Positions 18,714-27,548 of a stretch of 64,000 nucleotides of DNA are shown here, piece by piece; the first letter of the stretch is position 1; the number at the start of each line of letters is the position of its first letter. The notes beneath the pieces are model-generated. The model was not told the DNA's origin and did no database searches. It was given only the letters and a program-made list of their open reading frames with translations. The stretch is from the IMG/VR virus record IMGVR_UViG_3300043395_002615, positions 1-64,000 of that record; one strand, written 5' to 3'. Made by a program: the position numbers and the translations under genes. This DNA comes from a virus.

Positions 18714-20006
18714 TCAGGCAGTACGAGCGCCGTTGTAAACGTACATAAGACCAGCATCTGAAGTGAATGACAGGGTGGTCTCAAGCTTCTGCTGGATCTG
18801 ACCGGAGTAACCGGGGACCTGGAAACGAGCATCTGGTACGTAAATGGTCTTTACGCGGCTGCCGGTATCTGGGTGGTTGATACGAATCTCCAGAGGAACA
18901 GGAACAGCAGACTTAGGACCAACAACATTGGTTGAAGTAACACCAGTGATCTGAGCAAGCTTGTCCCACATATCTGCAGGATCGAATGGACGAACACCAA
19001 TCGAACCAGAAACCTCAGGAACATCATAGTCAGTAGCAACATAGTGCTCGTTACCGAACTCCTGATCGTTGTCAAGAGTTACTGCCCATGAAACCTCAGC
19101 AGACTGAACTGAGTTGAAGCGGGTGAATACTGGAGTAGCACCAGTGGTACCGATGTAAACATCAATATCCTTGGGGCGTACAGCAGCAGGCTTCACTGAA
19201 GCATTCTGGTGAACAGCGTTACCGTTAGGATTATTGCCAGACTGGGTGTATGAGCCAGTGGTGGTTGAGCTGTAGACGATACGAATTGTCTTGGTTGAAC
19301 CGTCAAGAGCAGCAACACGGGCTGAACCAGTAGCAGTAAGGGTTACAGCGCTTGAAGTATTGGTGTAGTCATCACCGAAGAACAGACGACGGTAATCGCC
19401 AGTATCGGAAACAGCAACAATACAAAGAGCATAAAGATCGTCAGTACCCTCTTCGTAAAGAATGGCGGTATTGTCGAAGCTGTATGGGCCAACACCAGAG
19501 TAGGTCTCTTCCTGATAGTAAGGCTGACCTGGGGTGTAGTAGATTGAATCGCCACGAAGGGTGAATGACTGCGTAGCATTCTGGCCAATACCGTAACGGT
19601 AGGTTGCATTCTCAAGGGTAAGGTAAGGAATTGCTACACCCTTGACAATATTATACTGGTTACGGCGTGACTTGAATGGTGAGATTACGTCGATTGGAAC
19701 GTGATTCTGGAAATCGATCTCGTTGCTACCAACAACGCCAGAAAGCTGATTGCCAGCAGCAGCGGAACCGGGATTAGCGGCGCCAGCCTTGCCAAGCAGT
19801 AGAGCCTCAAACTCGCTGAAAACATCGAACGACTCAAGATCGAATGAAAGATCGGGAATATCACGAACGGTAGCGACTGTCTGCCAGTTACCAAGCTCGT
19901 AAATCTTCTCCTCGGGGATGTTAAGGCTGCCGGGTCCACCAGTCTGGATACGGTCAACCACAAATCCGTTTACATCAGTTAAAATAGCACCGGCCTTAAT
20001 AGCCAT
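18714..20006 (-). CDS. Major tail (tube) protein (430 aa)
   Basis: Begins MAIKAGAILTDVNGFVVDRI with a strong GGAGG site upstream. The length, beta-rich sequence and position directly before the chaperones and tape measure fit a siphovirus tube protein. The codon choice is visibly more GC-rich than in neighbouring genes, as in the capsid gene, consistent with high expression. A segment at about residues 190-260 (TALTATGSARVAALDG-like, TTTGSYTQSG) could be an inserted surface domain. The assignment rests on synteny rather than a signature motif. Confidence 0.8.
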   Translation of the reverse strand: MAIKAGAILTDVNGFVVDRIQTGGPGSLNIPEEKIYELGNWQTVATVRDIPDLSFDLESFDVFSEFEALLLGKAGAANPGSAAAGNQLSGVVGSNEIDFQNHVPIDVISPFKSRRNQYNIVKGVAIPYLTLENATYRYGIGQNATQSFTLRGDSIYYTPGQPYYQEETYSGVGPYSFDNTAILYEEGTDDLYALCIVAVSDTGDYRRLFFGDDYTNTSSAVTLTATGSARVAALDGSTKTIRIVYSSTTTGSYTQSGNNPNGNAVHQNASVKPAAVRPKDIDVYIGTTGATPVFTRFNSVQSAEVSWAVTLDNDQEFGNEHYVATDYDVPEVSGSIGVRPFDPADMWDKLAQITGVTSTNVVGPKSAVPVPLEIRINHPDTGSRVKTIYVPDARFQVPGYSGQIQQKLETTLSFTSDAGLMYVYNGARTA

Positions 20007-20135
20007 GATAAACCTCCAATTAAAAGTTAACTGTATCCAAACCTAGAAACTTATCTAAGGTTCCTGCATAAAAAAAGATGCACAAAGTCCTGTGAATTCT
20101 TAACACTGTAACGGAAATTATTCAAACAATTAAAA

Positions 20136-21098
20136 TTAACGTCTTCTTGTTGAACCTCTAGTTGCAGGAGGCTTAGGCTTTACGGTTGTTTTTCTTGTAC
20201 CATTCCCAGCTTTTTTAGAATTCTTCTGAGAATCTGCAACATATTTGTTAAGAACAGCTGTAAGCTTAACACCATATTCTTTATTCATCTTAGCAATACC
20301 CTTATCCAAGAATCTCCAGCCAAGAATACCCTTAGATTTCTTTGGCTTGAAAGATCTCTGTCCAAGGCCCCTAGTTTTAAAAGGATATACATAAATATAT
20401 GGACCTCTTGGAGTTTGAACAATAGCCCTTGCAGATGGTGTTCTATCATATGGCTTACCAGATCCAACACCAACAGCGCCCCTACCCTTGCGTTTTGAAC
20501 CCTTCTTTTTAGCAATCAAAGGGCTAGAAGGAACAACGAAACCAGATCGTGCACCAAACCTACTAAGATTTGGAGAGTCAGCAAGATTTCTCCTAAAAAT
20601 CTTAACCTTCTCTGTTTCAGCTTTTTTTGAACCACGAGGAGATGCGCCAAAGTTTAGCCTAGCCCACTGTTTAGCATATTTATCAAGCTCAATAAAATTA
20701 AAACCAATACCCCTTGCAGAAGTAACAATAAGCCTATCGCTATTAAGACCCTTCTCCATCTGACCAGCAGAGTATCTTTTCAACTTGCCAGTATCAGCTT
20801 GACGATAAGGCTTTCTACCACGCTTCTTGCCAGCCTTATAAGCCCTAAGCATTTCTTTTCGAGCAACCTCTCCAAGTTCCTCATGCATTACAGCAAGCTG
20901 GTTTCTAAAAGCAGAACTTCTTAAAGAAGTAGAAAAACTAGCTTTAACCCACTTAGCAAGCTGCGTGTTAGCCTCACTTGCAGCCTGATTAACAGCATCC
21001 TTAACTTCGATCTTAGCCATTACAGCAATAAGATCATTCTTACTTGTATTTGCTGTTGGACCTGGCTGAAAAATAAAGTTGCCACTCAACTTAGCCAT
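20136..21098 (-). CDS. Basic tail/neck completion protein (320 aa)
   Basis: Strongly basic protein, with Lys/Arg-rich stretches (KAGKKRGRKP, KKKGSKRKGRG) and a low-complexity basic C-terminus ending TRGSTRRR. The location between the head-tail joining genes and the major tail gene is that of HK97 gp10-like tail-completion proteins; the N-terminal amphipathic helices (AIVMAK-IEVKDAVNQAASEAN) are compatible. The basic tail may contact DNA or the acidic chaperone. AAGGA upstream supports the start. About 130 bases between this gene and the major tail gene hold nothing I recognise. Confidence 0.55.
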   Translation of the reverse strand: MAKLSGNFIFQPGPTANTSKNDLIAVMAKIEVKDAVNQAASEANTQLAKWVKASFSTSLRSSAFRNQLAVMHEELGEVARKEMLRAYKAGKKRGRKPYRQADTGKLKRYSAGQMEKGLNSDRLIVTSARGIGFNFIELDKYAKQWARLNFGASPRGSKKAETEKVKIFRRNLADSPNLSRFGARSGFVVPSSPLIAKKKGSKRKGRGAVGVGSGKPYDRTPSARAIVQTPRGPYIYVYPFKTRGLGQRSFKPKKSKGILGWRFLDKGIAKMNKEYGVKLTAVLNKYVADSQKNSKKAGNGTRKTTVKPKPPATRGSTRRR

Positions 21099-21100
21099 AA

Positions 21101-21349
21101 TTAATCCTTATTCAATATACTATATATATCGTCCAAACGATTCATAAATTCTTCATTCCAAACAACTTCATCTGGCTGAATCAAATCAAAAGCCATGTCG
21201 CAAAGATCATTAATGTCATCAAGAAACTTTTTTCTTAGTTTAGAAGAAACATCTTGAGGAAGAAAAGCATCGCACTCTCTTTCTTTAAATGACAAAAAAG
21301 AAGCAATAACCCTATCTCTACGCTTAGCTAGCAAACTATTATTATCCAT
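21101..21349 (-). CDS. Small hypothetical protein (82 aa)
   Basis: ATG at 21349 (MDNNSLLAKRRDR) overlaps the end of the upstream gene by eight bases; a longer reading from further upstream would lie almost wholly inside that gene. Helical and acidic at the C-terminus (DEVVWNEEFMNRLDDIYSIL). No family recognised. Its place in the head-tail joining block suggests an assembly accessory protein. Confidence 0.55.
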   Translation of the reverse strand: MDNNSLLAKRRDRVIASFLSFKERECDAFLPQDVSSKLRKKFLDDINDLCDMAFDLIQPDEVVWNEEFMNRLDDIYSILNKD

Positions 21350-21626
21350 ATTGTCCACCCAAAGACCATGCCTCTGCCTCAGCAATCAAATGCTGCGGCT
21401 CTTGATGTATAACATTAGCAGCATCTTGCAGCGGAATAACATTAAGAACAACTAAAAGAGTTGCTAAAGCACCAGTTGAATCTAATGGTGGATATGGATT
21501 AACAATAGTTTCTCTAGAAATTTCAATACCATTACTATAATTAATAACAACTACAGATCCATCAGAATTTTCTATAGTTTGTTCTATAAGAACACCATCT
21601 AAAGTAGTAATTTCAGTTAAAATCAT
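21342..21626 (-). CDS. Small hypothetical protein (94 aa)
   Basis: ATG at 21626 overlaps the stop of the collagen-like fibre gene as ATGA, indicating translational coupling. Beta-rich N-terminus (VVVINYSNGIEISRE), then a hydrophobic stretch (ALATLLVVLNVIPL) and AEAEAWSLGGQYG at the end. It may be a fibre-associated or chaperone-type protein because of the coupling; no family recognised. Confidence 0.55.
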   Translation of the reverse strand: MILTEITTLDGVLIEQTIENSDGSVVVINYSNGIEISRETIVNPYPPLDSTGALATLLVVLNVIPLQDAANVIHQEPQHLIAEAEAWSLGGQYG

Positions 21627-23752
21627 GGGGTACTCACTCTCATCCAAACATGAAATACGTTCCCTGTAATAGTACGACCTAAAGAAACTGTGGGATTATC
21701 AGCAAATGCTCCAGAAATTGAAGAACTTGTAAAAAATGTAAACATATTATTACTTGCAGCAGGAGTAGTTTCTCCAGCAATTTGTGCGGCAACAGAGCAA
21801 GCAGCAAATGTTGGATTAGCTCCAGCAGTATCAATATTTTGAGTAGAAATAGCTGCCCAATACCAACCGGGTGAAAGAGTTACTTCTGCAAATGTTTTAG
21901 TTAAAACACCAGTAGCATTTATAGAAGCTGTACCAGCATCTATTTTTACAGTTCCGGGTCTACCTGAATTATCATTATAAATACCAATGCGTACAACTGC
22001 TGAAGCTCCTGCATTTAAAGCAGTGCAATAAACAGAAAGTGCTGTAGTACCAACCTGTTTGCCAATATAGAATGGAACATATCTAACAGCATTATTAGAG
22101 TTTGCAGCACTTGATCCAGTAGACTGTGTAGTATATCCATTTCCATGCTGATGAGATAACAGCATATAGTCATTAGTAGCTAATGGAAGTTCGTTAACGC
22201 CTGGACCAGTTGCGCCAGTGCTTCCCGTAGAACCAGCGGGACCAGTCGCACCTGTGGCTCCTACAGCGCCATTGGTTCCATTGGTTCCTGCTGGACCAGC
22301 AGGCCCGGTAGCGCCAGTAGCACCAGCACCAGTAGCCCCTTGAGGACCAGTAGCGCCAGCAGGTCCAGTGGGTCCAGAAGGGCCAAGTTGGGTATACATG
22401 ACTTGCGTAGCAGTTAAAATAACGCTTGGAATAGCTGGAGAAGGAGCTGATGCTGCTGAATACTCAAGAAACAAGTCAGTATGTGTTGTATTCCAAAAAA
22501 GTTCAATATAGTCACTAGCGGTTAAATTTAAAACAAAATTTACAGTTCCAATATTATGCCCATCAATATTTCCATGATTTTCGTTAACACTCCACTTACT
22601 ATCACTATCATTTATATTAGTTCCATTTTTCTTTAACCAAACATTAACATCTTTAATTTGATTATTAGAATTTGCAAACTGAATAGAGAAAGTAATGCTA
22701 TAAACACCAGAATTAGAAAAAGTAATTTTACTATTATCTACAACAGAAACGCCATTATTGGATAAATCAGAATTGTTATAAGTAATTGGATATTCCGTGT
22801 TTGCGGAAACAGCGGTTTGATCTTGCGTAGACCAAAAAGAACCCCAATATCCTAAAGAGCCACCAGCACCCGCAGGACCAGTCGCACCCGTTGCGCCAGC
22901 ACCAGTTGCGCCCTGTGGTCCAGTAGAACCCGTTGCACCCACAGGACCAGTCCAACCATCACTGCCGGGTAGCCCCTGCGGACCTGTAGCGCCCGTAACA
23001 CCAGTCGGTCCAGTAAAGCCAATATCACCACTTGCAGACAAAAGAGTCCAAAATGTTCCCTCTACCGGAGTATCGCCAGTATTCCCACCATTAGCATTTA
23101 TACGATACCAAGTTTGTCCACCATAAGTAGCAACATCACCAACCGCATACGATGCCCCTACGTTATAGGCACCAGTAAAATTCCAAAGAGCATTCGCACC
23201 TGTTGGACCAGTAGGACCTTCGGGACCAGTAGGACCGGTAGCACCTGTAGCGCCTGCCGAACCAGCAGATCCCGTAGCCCCAACAGCGCCAGTAAAACCC
23301 TGAACACCCTGAATTCCCTGTGGCCCCGTTGCTCCAGAAGCACCGACCAAACCTTCATTTCCTTGGATTCCCTGCGGACCAGTTGCGCCAGTAGAGCCCA
23401 CACCACCAGTCAAACCAGTCGAACCAGTTGCACCAGTAAAACCTTGCGAGCCAACGGCGCCAGAAGCGCCTGTAGCGCCAGAATCACCAATAGGGCCAGT
23501 AGGCCCCTGTGGACCAGTAGAACCTGTTGCGCCAGCACCAGTTGCACCAGCGGGGCCAGTAGAACCAGTAGCACCCACACTACCAGTTGGACCAGCAGGC
23601 CCACTTGGACCAGTAGAACCCTGAACACCCTGTGGACCCTGAACGCCATCAACAACAATAGAAGGAACTGCCTCTTCTATCACTTCGATATAAGTGGCAT
23701 CCTCAGAATCAACTATGATTATTGTTTCATCTTCCTCTTGAAAGGATGCCAT
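21623..23752 (-). CDS. Collagen-like fibre protein with C1q/TNF-like and carbohydrate-binding-like domains (709 aa)
   Basis: Long Gly-X-Y tracts (GPTGPTGA, GATGPQG) at about residues 36-190, 245-298 and 455-517 would form a collagen triple helix. Between the first two is a 55-residue module (SYAVGDVATYGGQTWY ... FWTLL) with the spacing of CBM5/12-type chitin/cell-wall binding modules. Residues about 300-455 look like a C1q/TNF-type beta jelly roll. The 190-residue C-terminus is a further beta domain. The gene sits among neck/joining genes rather than after the tape measure, so it may form neck whiskers or head fibres. The repeated DNA is prone to copy-number slippage. Confidence 0.85.
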   Translation of the reverse strand: MASFQEEDETIIIVDSEDATYIEVIEEAVPSIVVDGVQGPQGVQGSTGPSGPAGPTGSVGATGSTGPAGATGAGATGSTGPQGPTGPIGDSGATGASGAVGSQGFTGATGSTGLTGGVGSTGATGPQGIQGNEGLVGASGATGPQGIQGVQGFTGAVGATGSAGSAGATGATGPTGPEGPTGPTGANALWNFTGAYNVGASYAVGDVATYGGQTWYRINANGGNTGDTPVEGTFWTLLSASGDIGFTGPTGVTGATGPQGLPGSDGWTGPVGATGSTGPQGATGAGATGATGPAGAGGSLGYWGSFWSTQDQTAVSANTEYPITYNNSDLSNNGVSVVDNSKITFSNSGVYSITFSIQFANSNNQIKDVNVWLKKNGTNINDSDSKWSVNENHGNIDGHNIGTVNFVLNLTASDYIELFWNTTHTDLFLEYSAASAPSPAIPSVILTATQVMYTQLGPSGPTGPAGATGPQGATGAGATGATGPAGPAGTNGTNGAVGATGATGPAGSTGSTGATGPGVNELPLATNDYMLLSHQHGNGYTTQSTGSSAANSNNAVRYVPFYIGKQVGTTALSVYCTALNAGASAVVRIGIYNDNSGRPGTVKIDAGTASINATGVLTKTFAEVTLSPGWYWAAISTQNIDTAGANPTFAACSVAAQIAGETTPAASNNMFTFFTSSSISGAFADNPTVSLGRTITGNVFHVWMRVSTP

Positions 23753-23754
23753 TT

Positions 23755-24102
23755 TTACCTCGTTACTTCATCAGTTACTTTAAAAGATCCAAAGAACGGG
23801 CAGGAAACATCGCCATTCGAACCAGAGATAATTTCAATATCATACTTGTAAGAACCTGGATCGAACAAAGAAGAAGTATCAGAATCAGAAATAAATAGTT
23901 CAATATAATTATCGGCAATAACAATACCACTATTTTCAGTAGTTAATTCAATTATTGCGTCAGAATCAAAATCAACTTTGATTTGCATTCTTCCTGTATA
24001 AGTAGAAAGATCTAAAGGCTTTTTATCTTTGTCAAAAAGATACCACTTTTTTCTAAAAGTAGTTCCCTTCTTGCAAGAAAGAGGATACTTTATAGGAGTC
24101 AT
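23755..24102 (-). CDS. BppU-like N-terminal domain protein (115 aa)
   Basis: ATG at 24102 (MTPIKYPLSCKKG) chosen because GGGAG lies eight bases upstream; a TTG five codons earlier is possible. The segment YTGRMQIKVDFDSDAIIELTT and FDPGSYKYDIEII resembles the immunoglobulin-like N-terminal domain of baseplate upper proteins, which anchors fibres to the virion. It is directly upstream of the collagen-like fibre gene, so it may be the fibre attachment protein. Confidence 0.6.
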   Translation of the reverse strand: MTPIKYPLSCKKGTTFRKKWYLFDKDKKPLDLSTYTGRMQIKVDFDSDAIIELTTENSGIVIADNYIELFISDSDTSSLFDPGSYKYDIEIISGSNGDVSCPFFGSFKVTDEVTR

Positions 24103-24104
24103 AA

Positions 24105-24458
24105 TTACGACTCCCAAGCAGGCTTAGCAGTAAGAATATCTCCAACCCAATAAGTAGGTGTTGCACTAGAAGTTACAGAAATATAATACGTCTGCTTAGT
24201 AGCATCAGTAAAAGTCTCAACAATCTTATAAACAGAACCAGAAGGCTGAATAAGATCGTTCTCAACGACATCATTAAGAGACCACTCACCATCAGCATTA
24301 GCTGAAGTAGTCCTAGCGCCAGAAATAACGGTATCTGTAGAAGGAACTCTAGCAATGGGGGAAACATCAGTGTCCCAAGACAGGGTTACAGAAACCTGAG
24401 CAAAGCTCTGAGGTGACGAAGTTCCCGACCTGTTAATTTTATTCTCAATAGTAGCCAT
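24105..24458 (-). CDS. Hypothetical structural protein (117 aa)
   Basis: Small beta-rich protein (MATIENKINRSGTSS) with repeated Thr/Ser strands and TYYISVTSSATPTYWVGD. The start has a GAGG/AGGA site. It lies between the tail-terminator-like gene and the BppU-like gene, with a single base overlapping its upstream neighbour. It is probably another fibre-anchor or neck protein; no family assigned. Confidence 0.55.
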   Translation of the reverse strand: MATIENKINRSGTSSPQSFAQVSVTLSWDTDVSPIARVPSTDTVISGARTTSANADGEWSLNDVVENDLIQPSGSVYKIVETFTDATKQTYYISVTSSATPTYWVGDILTAKPAWES

Positions 24459-24988
24459 TATCCTACCTCGTCATCCATATAATTATCCATAATTTCAACG
24501 GCAATGGTCCACCAAAACTTATTGTATCTTAGATCCCAATCCCTATTTCTAGTAATTTCAGGATTTTCAAACTCGCAATAAAAAATTTGTGGCTGACTTG
24601 ACTGAGTTAGGTCATAAACCCTAAGTCCACCATCAGCAATACCAGCATCTCTAAGAGCAGAAAACTTGCCCCTAATTATGTCATATACATCACCGGAAAG
24701 CTGAGTACCTATAGGATCATCCTGAGCAAAGATATCTACATAAGCAAAATGCTGTGTCTGCTCCAACATAGAACCCATCTCAAGTTCAGTAGAAAAAGAA
24801 TCCTCTATAGAAACAGCAACAACATTTGGTTTAATTTCCTCAGAAGGATCATAAGGAGTTGACTTGACTGAAACAGGGAGATGTTTTCTATTCTCGCCAA
24901 ACCAACCAAGTTCAGTAAGACCATCTTCGATCATCTTACGAAAACTATCCCTAACAAGTCTAGTTCTTATACCACCAACATAACTCAT
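24458..24988 (-). CDS. Tail terminator-like protein (176 aa)
   Basis: MSYVGGIRTRLVRDSFRKMI begins an alpha/beta protein of the size of siphovirus tail terminators (gpU-like), with a central TQHFAYVDIFAQDD strand and a C-terminal FWWTIAVEIMDNY strand. It is third after the connector genes in the usual head-completion order. The stop and start with the upstream gene overlap as ATGA. The role comes from order and size. Confidence 0.6.
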   Translation of the reverse strand: MSYVGGIRTRLVRDSFRKMIEDGLTELGWFGENRKHLPVSVKSTPYDPSEEIKPNVVAVSIEDSFSTELEMGSMLEQTQHFAYVDIFAQDDPIGTQLSGDVYDIIRGKFSALRDAGIADGGLRVYDLTQSSQPQIFYCEFENPEITRNRDWDLRYNKFWWTIAVEIMDNYMDDEVG

Positions 24989-25440
24989 GACTCATCCACC
25001 GACATTAGATACATATTATAAACAGTAACTTCAAAAAGTCCAGTTGGTGGAGCAGTATAATCAATTACATAAGTATTGCCACCAAGCAAAACTTCATCAG
25101 CATCCTTAACCTGATCATAGTGAATATCAAGAATAGTCAATATAACTCTATTGTTATCAAACTCACCCATGGCAGTGCCATTGCCATCAGAACCAGAGAA
25201 CTGAACGGAGACAGGAACCTGAACATCAGGTTTAGAAACTGTAGTAGCAGGCTCTCCAGTAAAGTCGTAAGGATTACCTTCAGGATCTGCTACATCATAA
25301 GTATAGTGTGTATTCCAGCGAAAAGTAGCCCTATCAGAAACATTCTCTGGAAGACCCATCTCCATAGCAGAAGTAATAGCAGACCTGAAAAGAGCAGCAT
25401 CAAACCCAGCGCCAAAATTAGGATCGGTAACTTTAGCCAT
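24985..25440 (-). CDS. Head closure/stopper-like protein (151 aa)
   Basis: ATG at 25440 overlaps the upstream stop as TGATG. The beta-rich sequence with VSVQFSGSDGNG and NNRVILTILDIHYDQVKDADEVLLGG strands is compatible with small-barrel head-tail stopper proteins (gp16/FII-like). Gene order connector, stopper, terminator supports this. No diagnostic motif. Confidence 0.55.
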   Translation of the reverse strand: MAKVTDPNFGAGFDAALFRSAITSAMEMGLPENVSDRATFRWNTHYTYDVADPEGNPYDFTGEPATTVSKPDVQVPVSVQFSGSDGNGTAMGEFDNNRVILTILDIHYDQVKDADEVLLGGNTYVIDYTAPPTGLFEVTVYNMYLMSVDES

Positions 25441-25937
25441 CAGCCGTTCCAATCAATAAGACTACCACGCAGGGATTCGTCACGGCTCCTAACAGCATCA
25501 ATATAGAAAGAATCAGTAAATCCACCATCAGAAAGACGCTGAAGAATCGTCGCCCTCTGAGCCAAAAGAGAATCAAGCAAAGACTTAATAACCTGAGCAG
25601 ACTGCTGAGTTTCATACTCAACATCGCCAGCCCTAGCCCTGAACAAAGTCTTCAACTGCATAATCTGATTCTGATAAATATTGATCGCAGCATACATAAT
25701 AACGATCTGCTGAAGATCCCTACCAAAAGTAGCATCGCCAGAAGCCGGTGAAACAATCCCGTCCTCGTCACAAACAAAGCCAGAGATAATGCCATCGTTA
25801 TAGGCACTCCAAAAAGCATTGCGAAGACGGGTTAACCACTCCGTATCAGACGCAGTAATAAACGGAGAAGTCGCACCAGGAACAGTCACAGCACCCTCAA
25901 GATCGCCAATGAGTTCACTTAAATCCACTGACGCCAT
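25440..25937 (-). CDS. Head-tail connector (adaptor) protein (165 aa)
   Basis: Mostly helical (IVIMYAAINIYQNQIMQLK and QVIKSLLDSLLAQRATILQRL), first gene of the joining block after the capsid region, as for gp15/gp6-type adaptors that bind the portal. A GGAGG site upstream supports the start. Assigned by order and helical character. Confidence 0.6.
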   Translation of the reverse strand: MASVDLSELIGDLEGAVTVPGATSPFITASDTEWLTRLRNAFWSAYNDGIISGFVCDEDGIVSPASGDATFGRDLQQIVIMYAAINIYQNQIMQLKTLFRARAGDVEYETQQSAQVIKSLLDSLLAQRATILQRLSDGGFTDSFYIDAVRSRDESLRGSLIDWNG

Positions 25938-25995
25938 GAGAACCTCCTGTTGACCTACACTTGATAAACGTCAACGTTATATGAAAATTTAGGTA

Positions 25996-26472
25996 CTATG
26001 GCTTGATAACCTCAACCTCAGAGACCTCAGCAACATCGCCACGAACCTCAGCAAGACGGCTCTCCAAAGCCCTGAACTGAGCCATAGAAACATTCAGAGA
26101 CTCATCGCTTGCAAGCTCATGCATACGCTCCAAAGCAATAACATTAGTAATGTCATCAAGTTTCTGAGAAAACGTCTTACCCTTAGTCTTAAGGATATCA
26201 AGCATATCAGTCTCAGTCAGATGATTAGGATTGCTAGCAATCTCCTCATAATCATCAGCACTATCAACAAGACGCATAGGAGCAAGACGACCATTACTAA
26301 AAATGTCCATATCTGCAGAAGCAGCACGATCCTGATTCAACTGACGCTCCTCAACAGAAATAGTCAACGACTGACCAGCCCTAATCGGAACAGAACGCAA
26401 AGCGCCCTTGTGATCATAGGTGAGAATAAAAACATCACCCTTGCCAATATTCGACCAAGTTTCCTTGTCCAT
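25996..26472 (-). CDS. Hypothetical head-region protein (158 aa)
   Basis: MDKETWSNIGKGDVFILTYDHKG: short beta-rich N-terminus and a helical C-terminal half (MAQFRALESRLAEVRGDVAEVSEV). GGAGG is placed seven to eight bases upstream of ATG. It follows the capsid gene after a terminator, so it is probably expressed at a lower level than the capsid. Family not recognised. Confidence 0.6.
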   Translation of the reverse strand: MDKETWSNIGKGDVFILTYDHKGALRSVPIRAGQSLTISVEERQLNQDRAASADMDIFSNGRLAPMRLVDSADDYEEIASNPNHLTETDMLDILKTKGKTFSQKLDDITNVIALERMHELASDESLNVSMAQFRALESRLAEVRGDVAEVSEVEVIKP

Positions 26473-26530
26473 AACTAACCTCCTAAATCCATAATATAAT
26501 AAACCAAGTCACACTAAAAATAAAAACAAA

Positions 26531-26562
26531 AAGGAAAAAGGGGAGGGTTTTACCCCTCCCCC
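26531..26562 (-). terminator. Rho-independent terminator after the major capsid gene
   Basis: GGGGAGGG (26540-26547) pairs with CCCTCCCC (26554-26561), six-base loop. On the minus strand the stem is followed by TTTTTCC and further T's. It lies 23 bases after the capsid stop and would give a discrete, abundant capsid transcript with partial readthrough to the joining genes. Confidence 0.85.
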
Positions 26563-26584
26563 AAATCCGACTAGATCAGAAAGA

Positions 26585-27535
26585 TCAAGCAGAGATGCTG
26601 GTATCCACGAATCGACGGACACGATCTGGGCGGTGAACAACACCACCAAAGTCCTTCTTGCCGATGTAGTGCCAGTACCAGTTATCATCCTCCATGTACT
26701 CCTTCGACTTCATGCCACCCCAGAAGGCGAACTTAGAAGCGTCAGTTGAGATGACGTACATCTCGTTACCGGGGATGAAGGGCTCCTCATTCTCATCAAG
26801 GTAATTGGTGAGAGAGATGATGCTGGCGCCACGGTATGTGCCAAGAAGGCCACGGCTAACCATTTCCTCGTTGGTAGCAGGCAGGAAGCCAGAACCATTG
26901 TAGGAAGCACCAAGAAGCTCATCCATGATCTGCTCAGTCATCGTAGGACGACCAACAATCACAACCTCACGGGTACGTGAGGCATCACGGACTGCAGTAA
27001 GAGCAGAGTTAAGAGCAGCAAGGCTCACGCTAGTACCCGAAACATAGTAGGGGCTAGATGAGGGGATTGCAGCCTGGAAGAGTGAGAAGACACGCTGGTT
27101 AACAGCAGCATCCATACGACGAACAGCAAGGTCCACAAGGGTAGCGGAGGTCTCAGCGAAGTTGGTCTCCATCTTCTCCTCAAACTCTGTTACGTGGAAA
27201 CCAACCGTGTCACGGGTAATCTCCATTACGTCAGCGTTTAGAGTAGAAGCCTCAATGTGACCGCCACGGGCGACCCAGAAAGCCTTAAGACCACGAACTT
27301 CCTTTACGAAAGAACGGCCATCGAACGGGAGATTCTCAACCTCAGCCATAAGGCTAAGAAGATTCTCATGCTCGAAACCCTCATAAATGGTCTCAGTCAT
27401 TTCCTGAGCACGCTCACGACGCCACTGTGGATCATCAAAGTTCTCACGAGCCTCTGCGTTCAACTGGGCGACCTTCTGACGAAGGGCATCTAGTTCTGGA
27501 TTTGATTCCTTACCGAAAAGCTTAAAGCTAGACAT
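26585..27535 (-). CDS. Major capsid protein (316 aa)
   Basis: Start at ATG 27535 (MSSFKLFGKESNPEL) with GAAAGGAGGG upstream; the longer reading starts in poorer context. Sequence and size fit an HK97-fold capsid of the lambda gpE type: helical N-arm, then IYEGFEHENLLSLMAEVENLPFD-like region, a spine helix (LVDLAVRRMDAAVNQRVFSLF) and a C-terminal A-domain with MYVISTDASKFAFWGGM. It lies downstream of portal, protease, scaffold and decoration genes and is closed by a strong terminator. Codon use is more GC-rich than average here, as in the major tail gene. Confidence 0.85.
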   Translation of the reverse strand: MSSFKLFGKESNPELDALRQKVAQLNAEARENFDDPQWRRERAQEMTETIYEGFEHENLLSLMAEVENLPFDGRSFVKEVRGLKAFWVARGGHIEASTLNADVMEITRDTVGFHVTEFEEKMETNFAETSATLVDLAVRRMDAAVNQRVFSLFQAAIPSSSPYYVSGTSVSLAALNSALTAVRDASRTREVVIVGRPTMTEQIMDELLGASYNGSGFLPATNEEMVSRGLLGTYRGASIISLTNYLDENEEPFIPGNEMYVISTDASKFAFWGGMKSKEYMEDDNWYWHYIGKKDFGGVVHRPDRVRRFVDTSISA

Positions 27536-27548
27536 TTTAACCCTCCTT

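Noticed and set aside
23114-23851. Plus-strand 245-codon open frame rich in Ser, Thr and Arg
   Set aside because: It is antisense to the Gly-X-Y repeats of the fibre gene; repeats with little stop-codon potential on the opposite strand create long false frames. No ribosome site.
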